Shown in pieces: positions 28,300-38,158 of a DNA stretch of 64,000 nucleotides. The notes beneath the pieces are model-generated. The model ran no database searches. It saw nothing but the letters and a program-made list of their open reading frames with translations, and was not told the DNA's origin. Position 1 is the first letter of the stretch. Each line of letters opens with the position of its first letter. The stretch covers positions 1 through 64,000 of the forward strand of contig NZ_QTSU01000002.1 in the NCBI RefSeq assembly GCF_003382365.1, in the 5' to 3' direction. This DNA comes from Lysobacter silvisoli. GTDB taxonomy: Bacteria; Pseudomonadota; Gammaproteobacteria; Xanthomonadales; Xanthomonadaceae. The translations under genes and the position numbers were made by a program.

Positions 28300-29222
28300 G
28301 CGCCGCGCACACGCCGCTGTACCTGGTCGATGCCAGCCTGTACGTGTTCCGGGCCTGGCATTCCATGCCCGACGAGTTCCAGGACGCCGAGGGCTGGCCG
28401 ACCAATGCGGTGCACGGTTTCGCCCGCTTCCTGGTCGAACTGATCGAACGCGAGCGGCCGCGCCACATCGCCATCGCCTTCGACGAAGCCCTGGATTCCT
28501 GTTTCCGCAACGCGCTCTACCCGGCCTACAAGGCCAACCGCGACCCGGCCCCGGAGCAGCTCAAACGCCAGTTCGCGCACTGCAAGTCGCTGTGCCGGGC
28601 ACTCGGCCTGGCAGTGCTGGCGCACACCGAATACGAGGCCGACGACCTGATCGGCAGCGCGCTGCACGCGATGCGCGGCCACGGCTACCGCGGCGTGATC
28701 GTCTCGGCCGACAAGGACCTGTCGCAGCTGCTGGAAGAGGCCGACCAGCAGTGGGACTACGCGCGCGGCCTGCGCTGGAACGCGGCCGGCGTGCCCGAGC
28801 GCCACGGCGTGCAGGCCAGGCAGATCGCCGACTATCTGGCCCTGACCGGCGACGCGGTCGACAACATCCCCGGCGTGCCCGGCATCGGCGCCAAGACCGC
28901 CGCCGCGCTGCTGGGCCACTTCGGCAGCCTGGACGCGCTGCTGGCGCGGGTGGAGGAAGTGCCCTACCTGCGCCTGCGCGGCGCCGCCAGCGCCGCCGCC
29001 AAGCTGCGCGAGCATCGCGAGCTCGCCCTGCTCTACCGCCGGCTCACCACCATCGCCCTGGACGCGCCGCTGGGACCGGGCGCGTCGCCGTTCGCGCGCG
29101 GCGCCGGCCTGGCGCCGGAACTGTCGGCGCTGTGCGAATCGCTGCGTTTCGGTCCGATGACCCGGCGCCGCCTGCACGAGGCCGCGGGCCTGGACTTCGC
29201 CACGTCACAGCTTCCGTCGTAG
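28296..29222 (+). CDS. 5'-3' exonuclease (PIN/H3TH domain, Xni/Pol I N-domain type)
   Basis: The 308-residue protein matches the nuclease domain of DNA polymerase I without a polymerase. Metal-binding acidic residues are visible in YLVDASLYVFRAW, IAFDEALDS, EYEADDLIG and VSADKDLSQL. The H3TH DNA-binding part reads DNIPGVPGIGAKTAAALL. Such proteins act as flap or 5'-3' exonucleases in repair. It starts at a GTG overlapping the nitroreductase stop. Confidence 0.92.
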   Translation: MSAAHTPLYLVDASLYVFRAWHSMPDEFQDAEGWPTNAVHGFARFLVELIERERPRHIAIAFDEALDSCFRNALYPAYKANRDPAPEQLKRQFAHCKSLCRALGLAVLAHTEYEADDLIGSALHAMRGHGYRGVIVSADKDLSQLLEEADQQWDYARGLRWNAAGVPERHGVQARQIADYLALTGDAVDNIPGVPGIGAKTAAALLGHFGSLDALLARVEEVPYLRLRGAASAAAKLREHRELALLYRRLTTIALDAPLGPGASPFARGAGLAPELSALCESLRFGPMTRRRLHEAAGLDFATSQLPS

Positions 29223-29251
29223 CATCGGCACACAGGCTACGCGGGGACACG

Positions 29252-29794
29252 ATGAACGATCCGGTCGAAACGCTGTACGACGGCCAGTGGCTGCGCATGA
29301 TGCGCCGCGGCCGCTGGGAATACGCCGAGCGCACCCACGGCAACGGCATGGCGGTGATCATCGTCGCCGTCACGCCCGAGGATAAGGTGCTGTTCGTCGA
29401 GCAGTACCGCGTGCCGCTCAACGCCCGCACCATCGAAATGCCGGCCGGCCTGGTCGGCGACGACCACGACACCGACACCCTGGAAAGCGCCGCGCGCCGC
29501 GAGCTGATCGAGGAAACCGGCTGGCAGGCCGAGCGCGTCGAAGTGCTGCTGACCGGCCCCACGTCCTCGGGCATGAGCAGCGAGCGCATCGCCTTCGTCC
29601 GCGCCAGCCGCCTGCGCAAGGTCGGCGACGGCGGCGGCGTGGACGGCGAGGACATCGTGGTGCACGAAGTCGCGCGCGCCGACGCCCCCGCCTGGCTGAT
29701 GCGCAAGCACGCCGAAGGCTACGAGCTGGACCTCAAGCTCTGGGCCGGGTTGTGGATGATCGAGCGCAATCCGGATGGGTCGGACGCGGGCTGA
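29252..29794 (+). CDS. NUDIX hydrolase (ADP-ribose pyrophosphatase-like)
   Basis: The 180-residue protein contains the NUDIX box, seen from GLVGDD through the core ARRELIEETGW to the following strand. The upstream segment VLFVEQYRVPL and the insertion length are typical of ADP-ribose pyrophosphatases of the NudF/NudE group. It likely hydrolyses ADP-ribose or a related nucleoside diphosphate. It starts 29 bases after the exonuclease gene on the same strand. Confidence 0.9.
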   Translation: MNDPVETLYDGQWLRMMRRGRWEYAERTHGNGMAVIIVAVTPEDKVLFVEQYRVPLNARTIEMPAGLVGDDHDTDTLESAARRELIEETGWQAERVEVLLTGPTSSGMSSERIAFVRASRLRKVGDGGGVDGEDIVVHEVARADAPAWLMRKHAEGYELDLKLWAGLWMIERNPDGSDAG

Positions 29795-30056
29795 GCCGGC
29801 GCCCCCCAAGGCCGCTCGCAAGATTGACGCCTCGCATCAGACAGCAGCTTTCAGCTCGCGTTGAGCACCTGGAGCAGGCGCAGTCATCGAGCACCGCTCC
29901 ATATGTCCGAAGCGGGAATCGCATGTGCTATCGACCTATTCCGACGGCTACCGCCATGTCGTCGTGCACGCCGCCCCTTAACGCGCACGGCCGGCGGATC
30001 GCTCCGCAGGCCGTGCCGGTCGTCTCTCGATGTGCGGCCTGGGCGGCCGCCAGCGC

Positions 30057-31004
30057 TCAGCCCGCCGCGTAGCGGTCGGTCGCGCGCACCAGGGCGTCGA
30101 CGTTCTCGGCCTCGAAGGCCGAATGGCCGGAGGCCGGGGTGATGCTCAGTTCGGCGCCGGGCCAGGCCTGCTTGAGATCCCAGGCGTTCTGCACCGGGCA
30201 GACCACGTCGTAGCGGCCGTGGACGATGGTGCCGGGGATGCCGGCCAGGCGGTGGGCGTCGCGCAGCAACTGGTCTTCGACTTCGAAGAAGCCGCCGTTG
30301 ACGAAGTAGTGGTTTTCGATGCGGGCGAACGCCAGGGCGAAGCGCGCGTCCTCATGGCCGCTGACGAAGTCCTCGTCCACGTGCAGGAAGCTGGTCGCGC
30401 CCTCCCACACGCTCCAGGCGCGCGCGGCGGCCAGGCGCACGGCCTCGTCGTCGCTGGTCAGGCGGCGGTGATAGGCGCTGATCAGGTCGTGGCGTTCCAC
30501 CGCCGGAATCGCATGGAGGTAGTGCTGCCAGGCATCGGGGAACAGGCGCGAGGCGCCTTCCTGGTAGAACCATTCCAGCTCCCAGCGCCGCAGCATGAAG
30601 ATGCCGCGCAGCACCAGCTCGGTGACGCGCTGCGGATGGGTTTCGGCGTAGGCCAGCGCCAGGGTCGAGCCCCAGGAGCCGCCGAACACCTGCCAGCGCG
30701 CGATGCCCAGGCGCTCGCGCAGGCGCTCGATGTCGGCCACCAGCTCCCAGGTGCCGTTATCGGTGAGGTCGGCGTGCGGCGTGGAGCGGCCGCTGCCGCG
30801 CTGGTCGAACAGCACGATGCGGTACTGGGCCGGGTCGTGGAAGCGGCGCATCTTCGGGCTGCAGCCGGCGCCGGGGCCGCCGTGCAGCAGCACCACCGGC
30901 TTGCCGTCGGGGTTGCCGCACTGCTCGTAGTAGAGCGTGTGGCGGTCGTCCACCTGCAGGGTGCCGGTGTCGTAGGGTTCGATCTCGGGATAGAGCGTGC
31001 GCAT
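30057..31004 (-). CDS. pip: Proline iminopeptidase
   Basis: The 315-residue alpha/beta hydrolase matches the S33 family. The oxyanion region HGGPGAGC is at 41-48, the nucleophile is Ser110 in GGSWGS, and the acid and base follow in GRYDVVCP and ASGHSAFE. These enzymes release N-terminal proline from peptides in the cytoplasm, which fits an organism living on secreted-protease products. The 262 bases between it and the NUDIX gene hold nothing I can identify. Confidence 0.95.
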   Translation of the reverse strand: MRTLYPEIEPYDTGTLQVDDRHTLYYEQCGNPDGKPVVLLHGGPGAGCSPKMRRFHDPAQYRIVLFDQRGSGRSTPHADLTDNGTWELVADIERLRERLGIARWQVFGGSWGSTLALAYAETHPQRVTELVLRGIFMLRRWELEWFYQEGASRLFPDAWQHYLHAIPAVERHDLISAYHRRLTSDDEAVRLAAARAWSVWEGATSFLHVDEDFVSGHEDARFALAFARIENHYFVNGGFFEVEDQLLRDAHRLAGIPGTIVHGRYDVVCPVQNAWDLKQAWPGAELSITPASGHSAFEAENVDALVRATDRYAAG

Positions 31005-31092
31005 CGCGGAATCTCGTGGCCCAGCGTGGCCCAGCGGGGAATGGGACGCCTAGTCTAAAAGGCGACGCGCGCGAGCGAAATCGCGGACCGCG

Positions 31093-31923
31093 CTATCCGG
31101 CCGGCGCGCGGCCCAGGGTCACGCGGTCGCGGCCTTCCAGGTCGCGCTCGGTCGCCACTTCCACCAGGCCGGCGTCGCGGAGCAGGCCGCGCACGGCGTC
31201 GCCCTGATTCCAGCCGTGTTCGATCAGCAGCCAGCCGCCGCGTTGCAGGTGAGCCGACGCTCCGGCAGCCAACACCCGGATCGCGTCCAGGCCGTCGGCA
31301 CCCGACGCCAGCGCGCCGCGCGGCTCGTGTCGCAGGTCGCCCTGTTCCAGGTGCGCATCGTCTTCGGCGATATACGGCGGGTTGCTGGCGATGAGTTCGT
31401 AACGCTCGCCTTGCAGCGGCGCGTACCAATCGCCTTCGCGGAAGGCCACGTTGGCCAGCGCCAGCGCGCGCGCGTTGTCCTGCGCCACCGCCAGGGCGGC
31501 GGCGCTGACGTCGGTGGCCAGCACCTGCGCGGCCGGGCGTTCGCGCGCCAGCGCCAGCGCGATGGCGCCGCTGCCGGTGCCCAGGTCGGCAATGCGCGCG
31601 GCGCGCCCCGCGGGCACGCGCGCCAAGGCCAGTTCCACCAGCAATTCGGTTTCGGCGCGCGGAATCAGGGTCGCGGGCGTGACCCGCAGGTCGAAACTCC
31701 AGAAACCGCGCTGGCCGAGCAGATAGGCGACGGGTTCTCCGTCGGCGCGGCGCGCGACCAGGGCGCGGTAACGCTGCGCCAGTTCGTCGGCCACGGCCGC
31801 ATCGGAGTACGCGAACAGCCACGAGCGCGGCTGGCCCAGCACGTAGGCCAGCATCAGCTCGGCCTCGGCGCCGTCGGCCAGTCGGCCTCGGGCCTCGCGC
31901 AGCAGCAGGTCGATGCGGTTCAT
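31093..31923 (-). CDS. prmC: Peptide chain release factor N5-glutamine methyltransferase
   Basis: The 276-residue protein has an N-terminal helical domain that holds release factors and a Rossmann SAM-binding domain ([15 protein letters not shown], about 112-126). The catalytic NPPY motif is present ([12 protein letters not shown]). It methylates the GGQ glutamine of RF1 and RF2. No prfA gene lies next to it in this window. Confidence 0.96.
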   Translation of the reverse strand: MNRIDLLLREARGRLADGAEAELMLAYVLGQPRSWLFAYSDAAVADELAQRYRALVARRADGEPVAYLLGQRGFWSFDLRVTPATLIPRAETELLVELALARVPAGRAARIADLGTGSGAIALALARERPAAQVLATDVSAAALAVAQDNARALALANVAFREGDWYAPLQGERYELIASNPPYIAEDDAHLEQGDLRHEPRGALASGADGLDAIRVLAAGASAHLQRGGWLLIEHGWNQGDAVRGLLRDAGLVEVATERDLEGRDRVTLGRAPAG

Positions 31924-32510
31924 GGTCGGTGTCCTTTCCGCGCGGTTCCGCCAGCGCGCTCCGCGCCCGGCGAATCAGCCGCACATGCTACGCGAGCGCG
32001 GGCTGTCCGCGCACGCCGCCACGCTCGAATGCATTCGTTGCGGCCGATCGAACCGCCGTTCGGCTAGACATGGGACGCCCGACGCGGCCCCGCCACGGCG
32101 GTGAGCAGCATCCCGCCGCGTCGGCCGAGATGCCCCGCACCACCCTGCACAGTTAGTGCAGCACATATACACAACTATGACGCACCGACCCATCGACGCA
32201 TGCGAAGCGGCCCGCGGCGCGTTCCGCGCAGCGTCGTGCTGCGCCGCAGCGGCCGCGACGCTACAAGTCTCAATCGCCCGCAACCCTGGCTCTCCACGAC
32301 GGCGCGCATAGCGCATTGATCGCATGGGAAAAACTGCTGGCCGGGTCCGATCGCACGTTTTGACCGAATATAAATCGATCTAAATTCGTTGACAGCACAA
32401 AATCCCCGCCCGCAGTGTCGGCGCCGTTGCCACGACGGCAACAGATGGACGCGATCAAGCACGCCCCATCCCTCCGCCTCGCAGATGCGTACCTCCAGGA
32501 GAACCGCACC
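31924..32510. other. Long leader region before the GH18-like gene
   Basis: No gene is supported in these 587 bases. Most of it is G+C rich; the stretch 32330-32400 is A+T rich and holds a 22-base imperfect palindrome at 32366-32387 and a TTGACA at 32389-32394 without a matching -10 box. It probably contains the promoter of the secreted protein gene at 32511. Confidence 0.45.
32366..32387. promoter_or_regulatory. Imperfect palindrome upstream of GH18-like gene
   Basis: The 22 bases read the same on both strands at 18 positions, centred on ATCGAT, with outer GAAT and ATTC. It lies 124 bases upstream of the ATG at 32511 in an A+T-rich island. It could be an operator. Confidence 0.4.
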
Positions 32511-34118
32511 ATGTTCGAGCCGACTCCCAACCGCACCGCCCCTGGTCGCCGCCGGCGATATCTCAGCGCCGTGGCGCTGTCGTTGGCCACCCTCGCCGCA
32601 CCCGCATTCGGCGCCGAATCCGCTATTTTCGGCGGCGGCCCGTTCTATTCCGGCGGCCAGGCCGTCATCAACGACCTTAAAGCGTCCGGCTTCACCACGG
32701 TATTCCTGTGGAGCATCCATATCGAGGACAACGGCGACCTGGTCTACAACGACATTCCCATCGTCAGGAACGGCGCATACGTAGGCGGCGACGGCAACTG
32801 GCCAGCGCGCCTGGCCTCGTTGAAGACCGCGCCGACTTCCGTCAAGCGCGTGGAAGTGTCGATCGGTGCCTGGGGCGTGCCCGACTTCGAGCGCATGGCC
32901 AGGCTGGCGAACGGCACGGCCGCCGGCTGCGGCACCAGCATCGTCTGCGGCACCGGCAGCAACAGCATCCTTTACCGCAATTTCCAAGCGCTCAAGACCA
33001 TTACCGGCGCCGACGCGGTCAACTTCGACGACGAGAGCTACTACAACGTCGCCGACACCACGACATTCGGCCAAATGCTGGTCGGACAGGGCTACAAGAT
33101 CACTTTCGCTCCCTATACCAACCAAAGTTTCTGGAGGGCGGTGAAGGACAATCTCGGCGCCTCGGTCGACCGCATCTACCTGCAGGTCTACGACGGCGGC
33201 GCCAGCAACAATCCGGCGAACTGGAACACGGCGATGGGCATGACCGTCATGCCGGGCCTGTGGACCCGGCACGGTACCGGCTGCAGCGCCGGCGACAGCC
33301 CTGCGTCCGTGCAAAGTCGCATGGCCGGCTGGAAGACCAGCGCCGGCATCACTGGCGGCTTCCTGTGGCTGTACGACGACATCCAGCTATGTTCGTCGCT
33401 GGGCACCGCGGCGCAATACGCAGCGGCGGTCAACAACGCGCTCGGCGGCAACGCGGCCCCTACCGCCAACTTCGGCGCCACGGTCAACGGCATGACGGCG
33501 ACCTTCAGCGATTCGTCCAGCGACACCGACGGCAGCATCGCCTCGCGCAGCTGGAACTTCGGCGACGGCACCACGTCGACCGCGACCAATCCCACGCGCA
33601 CCTACGCCGCCGCCGGCAGCTACAACGTCAGCCTGACCGTCACCGACAACGGCGGCGCGACCGGCACCAAGACCGCGACCGTATCGGTGGGCTCGGGCAG
33701 CGCCAATCTCGCGCTTAACAAGCCCACCACCAGCTCGGCGACCTGCAACGCCAGCGAAACCGGCGCCAAGGCGGTCAACGGCAGCGTGTCCGGCGGCACC
33801 ACCGACAAGTTCTGTTCGCTGTCCTCGCCAGCATGGCTGCAAGTCGACCTGGGTTCGGCGCAGACGGTGAGCAGCTTCACGGTTAGGCACGCGGGTGCCG
33901 GCGGCGAATCGGCGAGCTGGAACAGCAAATCCTTCACCATCCAGACCTCGACCAACGGCAGCAACTGGAGCACGCCGGTGTCGGTGACCGCGAACAACGG
34001 CAATACCTCGACCCACGCGATCACCGCGACATCGGCACGCTACATCAGGCTCAACGTGACCACGCCGACTCAGAACGGCGACCCGGCCACGCGCGTCTAC
34101 GAGTTCGAAGTGCGCTGA
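32511..34118 (+). CDS. Secreted GH18-like protein with PKD and F5/8 type C domains
   Basis: The start at 32511 follows AGGAG and leads into a signal peptide (to about residue 35). The first domain (about 37-310) has a barrel-like pattern and DAVNFDDE at 168-175, close to the GH18 signature DxxDxDxE with Asn in place of the second Asp and Glu175 as the likely acid. A PKD domain (about 313-393) and an F5/8 type C (discoidin-like, carbohydrate-binding) domain (about 396-535) follow. The PKD domain resembles those of two proteases in this window. A chitinase- or endoglycosidase-like role on cell-wall or mucin-type glycans is inferred; activity is unproven. Confidence 0.8.
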   Translation: MFEPTPNRTAPGRRRRYLSAVALSLATLAAPAFGAESAIFGGGPFYSGGQAVINDLKASGFTTVFLWSIHIEDNGDLVYNDIPIVRNGAYVGGDGNWPARLASLKTAPTSVKRVEVSIGAWGVPDFERMARLANGTAAGCGTSIVCGTGSNSILYRNFQALKTITGADAVNFDDESYYNVADTTTFGQMLVGQGYKITFAPYTNQSFWRAVKDNLGASVDRIYLQVYDGGASNNPANWNTAMGMTVMPGLWTRHGTGCSAGDSPASVQSRMAGWKTSAGITGGFLWLYDDIQLCSSLGTAAQYAAAVNNALGGNAAPTANFGATVNGMTATFSDSSSDTDGSIASRSWNFGDGTTSTATNPTRTYAAAGSYNVSLTVTDNGGATGTKTATVSVGSGSANLALNKPTTSSATCNASETGAKAVNGSVSGGTTDKFCSLSSPAWLQVDLGSAQTVSSFTVRHAGAGGESASWNSKSFTIQTSTNGSNWSTPVSVTANNGNTSTHAITATSARYIRLNVTTPTQNGDPATRVYEFEVR

Positions 34119-34241
34119 GTTTGCTGCTTGCGCGCTGTCGGGGCGCCCCCGGCAGCGCGGTGTCGGCAACAACGACGATCGCCGGCGTCAAAGCCGGCGA
34201 TCTGTTGCAATTCGGAGTTGCCGTACCGCCTCAGGCGCCGC

Positions 34242-34769
34242 TCACGCCTGTTCCAGCGTCACCGCCACGGCGTGCAGCACCGCGGCGATCTTCAGCGCGC
34301 TCTGCACCGCCGCCGCGCTGACCTCGTGCTTGCGCAGCACGCGCTCGTGCGAGTCCATGCAGGCGCCGCAGCCGTTGATCGCCGACACCGCCAGCGAGGC
34401 CAGTTCGAAGGTCATCTTGTCCACGCCCGGATTGGCCATGACGTTCATGCGCAGGCCGGCGCGCATCTGGCCGTATTCCTGGTTCTGGATCAGGTGGGTG
34501 GCGCGGTAGTAGATGTTGTTCATCGCCATGATCGCGGCGGCGGCCTTGGCGCCGGCGATCTGCTCGGCCGACAGTTGCTCGGCGGCGAAGGCTTCCACCG
34601 CGGCGGTCAGCGGCGGGTGGCGCGAGGCGATCGCGCAGGCCAGGGCGATGGCGCGGATCTGCTTGCCGTCCAGGCCCTGCGCGCCGGATTCGCCGAGCAC
34701 GCTGTCTAGGTTGAGCTTGAGGTCCTTGGCATAGTCGGGCAGCGCGTTGCGAAGATCGGTGAGGCTCAT
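34242..34769 (-). CDS. ahpD: Alkyl hydroperoxidase AhpD
   Basis: The 175-residue protein starts at 34769 after an AGGAG site. It has the AhpD active site: Glu122, Cys134 and Cys137 (CGAC) and His141, with the same spacing as in the well-studied mycobacterial enzyme. AhpD passes electrons from lipoyl proteins to AhpC. ahpC lies 345 bases upstream on the same strand, but a strong terminator sits between them, so ahpD may have its own promoter or depend on read-through. Confidence 0.95.
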   Translation of the reverse strand: MSLTDLRNALPDYAKDLKLNLDSVLGESGAQGLDGKQIRAIALACAIASRHPPLTAAVEAFAAEQLSAEQIAGAKAAAAIMAMNNIYYRATHLIQNQEYGQMRAGLRMNVMANPGVDKMTFELASLAVSAINGCGACMDSHERVLRKHEVSAAAVQSALKIAAVLHAVAVTLEQA

Positions 34770-34894
34770 CGGAAACTCCTGGATGCTCATGCGAATGCCG
34801 GCGGGCTCACGTCGCGGGCTGGCATGCGGCGCGCTGCGCCTGCGGCTGGCGGACGACGGGCCTGGCGGCCGAAAGGAACGGCGCGGGTGGCCGC

Positions 34895-34927
34895 AAATAA
34901 AAACAGCCGGGGCATGGGCCCCGGCTG
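34895..34927 (-). terminator. Strong intrinsic terminator between ahpC and ahpD
   Basis: On the minus strand CAGCCGGGGC, a four-base loop and GCCCCGGCTG are followed by TTTTTATTT. It lies 188 bases past the ahpC stop and 126 bases before the ahpD start. The rest of the 345-base gap holds no other feature that I can see. Confidence 0.9.
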
Positions 34928-35114
34928 TGGGCATCCCGCACGGGAGGGAGGGGGTTGGGCCGGAGGGTGGGCCGGCCCGCGTGCGGGGGTGTTGCCTAAA
35001 GGTCTGCGCCGCCGGCCGAAACCGGCGACGCAGGTGAAACCGGTGAGTGGCGTAAGGCTGGCGCCGGGCCGCGATCCACGGAAATCGCGGCCGGCGCGCA
35101 AAGCGACTGACGAA

Positions 35115-35654
35115 TCAGGCGACCTTCAGCGTGTTCTCGCCCTGGTTCCAGTTGCACGGGCACAGTTCGTCGGTCTGCAGCGCGTCGAGCACGCGCAGGA
35201 CTTCCTGCGGGTTGCGGCCGACCGAACCGTCGGTGACGTAGACGAAGCGGATGATGCCTTCCGGGTCGACCAGGAAGGTCGCGCGCTGGGCCACGCCGTC
35301 GTCGGTCAGGATGCCCAGGGCCGAGGTCAGGTCCTTCTTGATGTCCGCCAGCATGGGGAACGGCAGGTCGCGCAGGTCCTTGTGGTCCTTGCGCCAGGCC
35401 AGGTGCACGAACTCGCTGTCGGTGGAGGCGGCCAGCACCTGGCAGTCGCGGTCCAGGAACTGCTGGTTCAGGTCGCCGAAGCCCTTGATCTCGGTCGGGC
35501 AGACGAAGGTGAAATCCTTCGGATAGAAGAACACCAGCAGCCACTTGCCCTTGTAGGTGTCGTTGTCGATGTCGGCGAAGGCGCTGTCGAGGCTCTCGAT
35601 GCCGACGGTGGCCTTGACCTTGAATTTCGGGAACTTTTCGCCGATGGAAAGCAT
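35115..35654 (-). CDS. ahpC: Alkyl hydroperoxide reductase AhpC (AhpD-dependent type)
   Basis: The 179-residue peroxiredoxin has the peroxidatic Cys52 in FVCPTE and two resolving-type cysteines at 165 and 167 (LCPCNW). The CxC tail is the form seen in mycobacterial AhpC, which is reduced by AhpD instead of AhpF. The neighbouring ahpD fits this. Transcription is divergent from oxyR, with an OxyR operator between them, so induction by peroxide is expected. Confidence 0.96.
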   Translation of the reverse strand: MLSIGEKFPKFKVKATVGIESLDSAFADIDNDTYKGKWLLVFFYPKDFTFVCPTEIKGFGDLNQQFLDRDCQVLAASTDSEFVHLAWRKDHKDLRDLPFPMLADIKKDLTSALGILTDDGVAQRATFLVDPEGIIRFVYVTDGSVGRNPQEVLRVLDALQTDELCPCNWNQGENTLKVA

Positions 35655-35760
35655 GCTTTCGACTCCTAACTGATGGATGGGAAAGGGAAAATAAGAGGAT
35701 GGGCGAGCGCTGGGGTCACCCTATGGCGCTTATGTTGCAGGACAGCAATTGATTACTGAA

Positions 35761-35797
35761 ATGAATTGTTCCTATGATGGCAATAGCCTACCTCAAT
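35761..35797. promoter_or_regulatory. OxyR operator between ahpC and oxyR
   Basis: Four tetrads ATGA, CTAT, ATAG and CAAT are spaced by seven bases each. Against the OxyR pattern ATAG-N7-CTAT-N7-ATAG-N7-CTAT this is 13 of 16 matches, with the two central tetrads perfect. It lies 107 bases from the ahpC start and 34 bases from the oxyR start, as expected for activation of one gene and self-repression of the other. Confidence 0.85.
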
Positions 35798-35830
35798 GAA
35801 TCATTCTTCTGAACCCCTGCCCGGCGCCGC

Positions 35831-36775
35831 ATGAACCTACGTGACCTCAAATATCTGGTCGCTTTGGCCGATCACAAGCACTTCGGCCGCGCCGCGGCCG
35901 CCAGTTTCGTCAGCCAGCCCACCCTGTCGACCCAGATCAAGAAGCTGGAAGACGAACTGGGCGTGTCGCTGGTGGAGCGCGCGCCGCGCCGGGTGATGCT
36001 CACGCCGGTGGGCCGCGACATCGCCGAGCGCGCGCGCAAGGTCATCGCCGATGTCGAGCAGATGAGCGAGATCGCGCGCCGCAGCCAGGATCCGGAAGCC
36101 GGCACGGTGCGGCTGGGCCTGTTCCCCACCTTGGGCCCCTACCTGTTGCCGCACGTGGTGCCGGGCCTGCGCAAGCGCTTCCCGCGTTTGGAGCTGCTGC
36201 TGGTGGAGGAGAAGACCGACCAGATCCTGGCGCGCCTGCGCGACGGCCGCCTGGACGCCGGCCTGCTCGCGCTGCCGGTGCACGACGACCAGCTGCACGT
36301 GGAGCCGCTGTTCGACGAGCCCTTCCTGCTCGCGGTGCCGCAGCAGCACCCGATGGCGATGCGCGATTCGCTGGAACTGCACGACCTGGACGATCAGCAC
36401 CTGCTGTTGCTGGAAGAAGGCCACTGCCTGCGCGACCAGGCCCTGGACGTGTGCCGCCTGGCCGGCGCCGACGAGCGCGACGGTTTCCGCGCCACCAGCC
36501 TGGAAACGCTGCGGCAGATGGTCGCCGCGGGCGTCGGCATCACCCTGCTGCCGGTGCTGTCGGTGCAGCCGCCGGTGCCGGCCTCGCCGGACATTCAGCT
36601 GCTGCGCTTCCAAGGCAATGCGCCGCACCGCCGCATCGGCATGCTGTGGCGGCGCAGCTCGGCCATGTCGGGGTTTTTGAGCGAACTGGCCGCCGAATTG
36701 CGCAAGCTGCCGCAGGCGCTGCTGCAGCCGCCCGCGCCGCCAAAACCTGCGCGCCGCAACGCAGCGCGCGGCTGA
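35831..36775 (+). CDS. oxyR: Hydrogen peroxide-sensing LysR regulator OxyR
   Basis: The 314-residue protein has an N-terminal LysR helix-turn-helix (about 1-60) and a substrate-domain with redox cysteines exactly at 199 and 208 (GHCLRDQALDVC), the numbering of E. coli OxyR. Peroxide forms a disulfide between them and turns on antioxidant genes. The neighbours ahpC, ahpD and msrA form a coherent oxidative-stress group. Confidence 0.98.
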   Translation: MNLRDLKYLVALADHKHFGRAAAASFVSQPTLSTQIKKLEDELGVSLVERAPRRVMLTPVGRDIAERARKVIADVEQMSEIARRSQDPEAGTVRLGLFPTLGPYLLPHVVPGLRKRFPRLELLLVEEKTDQILARLRDGRLDAGLLALPVHDDQLHVEPLFDEPFLLAVPQQHPMAMRDSLELHDLDDQHLLLLEEGHCLRDQALDVCRLAGADERDGFRATSLETLRQMVAAGVGITLLPVLSVQPPVPASPDIQLLRFQGNAPHRRIGMLWRRSSAMSGFLSELAAELRKLPQALLQPPAPPKPARRNAARG

Positions 36776-36847
36776 GCGCGCGACGTAGCCAGGAATCGGT
36801 ACGTACGCGGGCGCGAACGGTGCGCTGGGCACGGTCGCCACCACACC

Positions 36848-36869
36848 GTCATTCCGGCGGAAGCCGGAA
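36848..36869. repeat. CGTCATTCCGGC hairpin repeat
   Basis: TTCCGGC, loop GGAA and GCCGGAA follow CACACCGTCA, the same left flank as the hairpin at 11571-11598. It lies between convergent oxyR and msrA and is followed by CCCATTTTG, so it may act as a weak terminator for oxyR. Confidence 0.6.
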
Positions 36870-36924
36870 CCCATTTTGACGAACCCGGCCAAAGCGCCCG
36901 GACGCTTTGGCTACCGCAGCCCGC

Positions 36925-37584
<660 letters not shown>

Positions 37585-37692
37585 CTGCGACTCCTGCTCC
37601 GCCACGGGGATTCCGTGGGAATCAGATGCGGGTGATGGGGCGGGTTTCAAGGTGGATTGGGGTGTTTGGAGGGGAGGCCGCCAGCTTGCGTG

Positions 37693-38119
37693 CCCCCACC
37701 CCAACCCGCACCCCGGCCCGCCCGCAAAGCGGTCGGGCGTTCGGTGCAGCGCGAGCCAGTGGCCCGCAAACGCTGCCCCTCACCCCGCAAGCGGGAGAGG
37801 GGCTAAAAGCGGCGACGTCGGATCTGTCCTCTCTCCCGTTTACGGGAGAGGGCTAGGGTGAGGGGGTGAGCGCAACGCGCGAATGCTCTTGATTCTCGCT
37901 CGGGCCCTGAACTCGCCATTCCAATAGAAGACCCGGAGGGCGGCGCACAGGAGGTGCGCCGTTTTTCGCTGGCACAGGATGTGCCATCGAAAAATCCCCG
38001 CGCCAACTCCGCTCTCGCACGGGAGCTCTGGTGTAGCGTTTTTCTTTGGTTACTTTCTTTTGACGCTTATCAAAAGAAAGTGACCCGGCCGCTTGCGGTC
38101 GGAAGCTGTTGTTGTTGCT
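37693..38119 (+). repeat. Composite structured repeat, copy B
   Basis: This has an extra left module (CCCGCCCGC..GCGGTCGGG and GCGAGCC..GGCCCGC hairpins) before the CTCTCCCG hairpins. The right module repeats copy A: GGCGCAC-AGGAG-GTGCGCC (37942-37960), TTTTTCG..GGCAC-AGGAT-GTGCC..CGAAAAA (37962-37994) and the CTTTCTTTTGA stem (about 38051-38082). It lies upstream of msrA and downstream of apt and runs opposite to both. Confidence 0.85.
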
Positions 38120-38158
38120 TCAACCAGCACACCCACACACCTTCGCGAGTTCGGAGCG

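Noticed and set aside
29795-30056. Short open frames between the NUDIX gene and pip
   Set aside because: They have no ribosome site, no domain, and composition unlike neighbouring genes; nothing else was seen in this gap.
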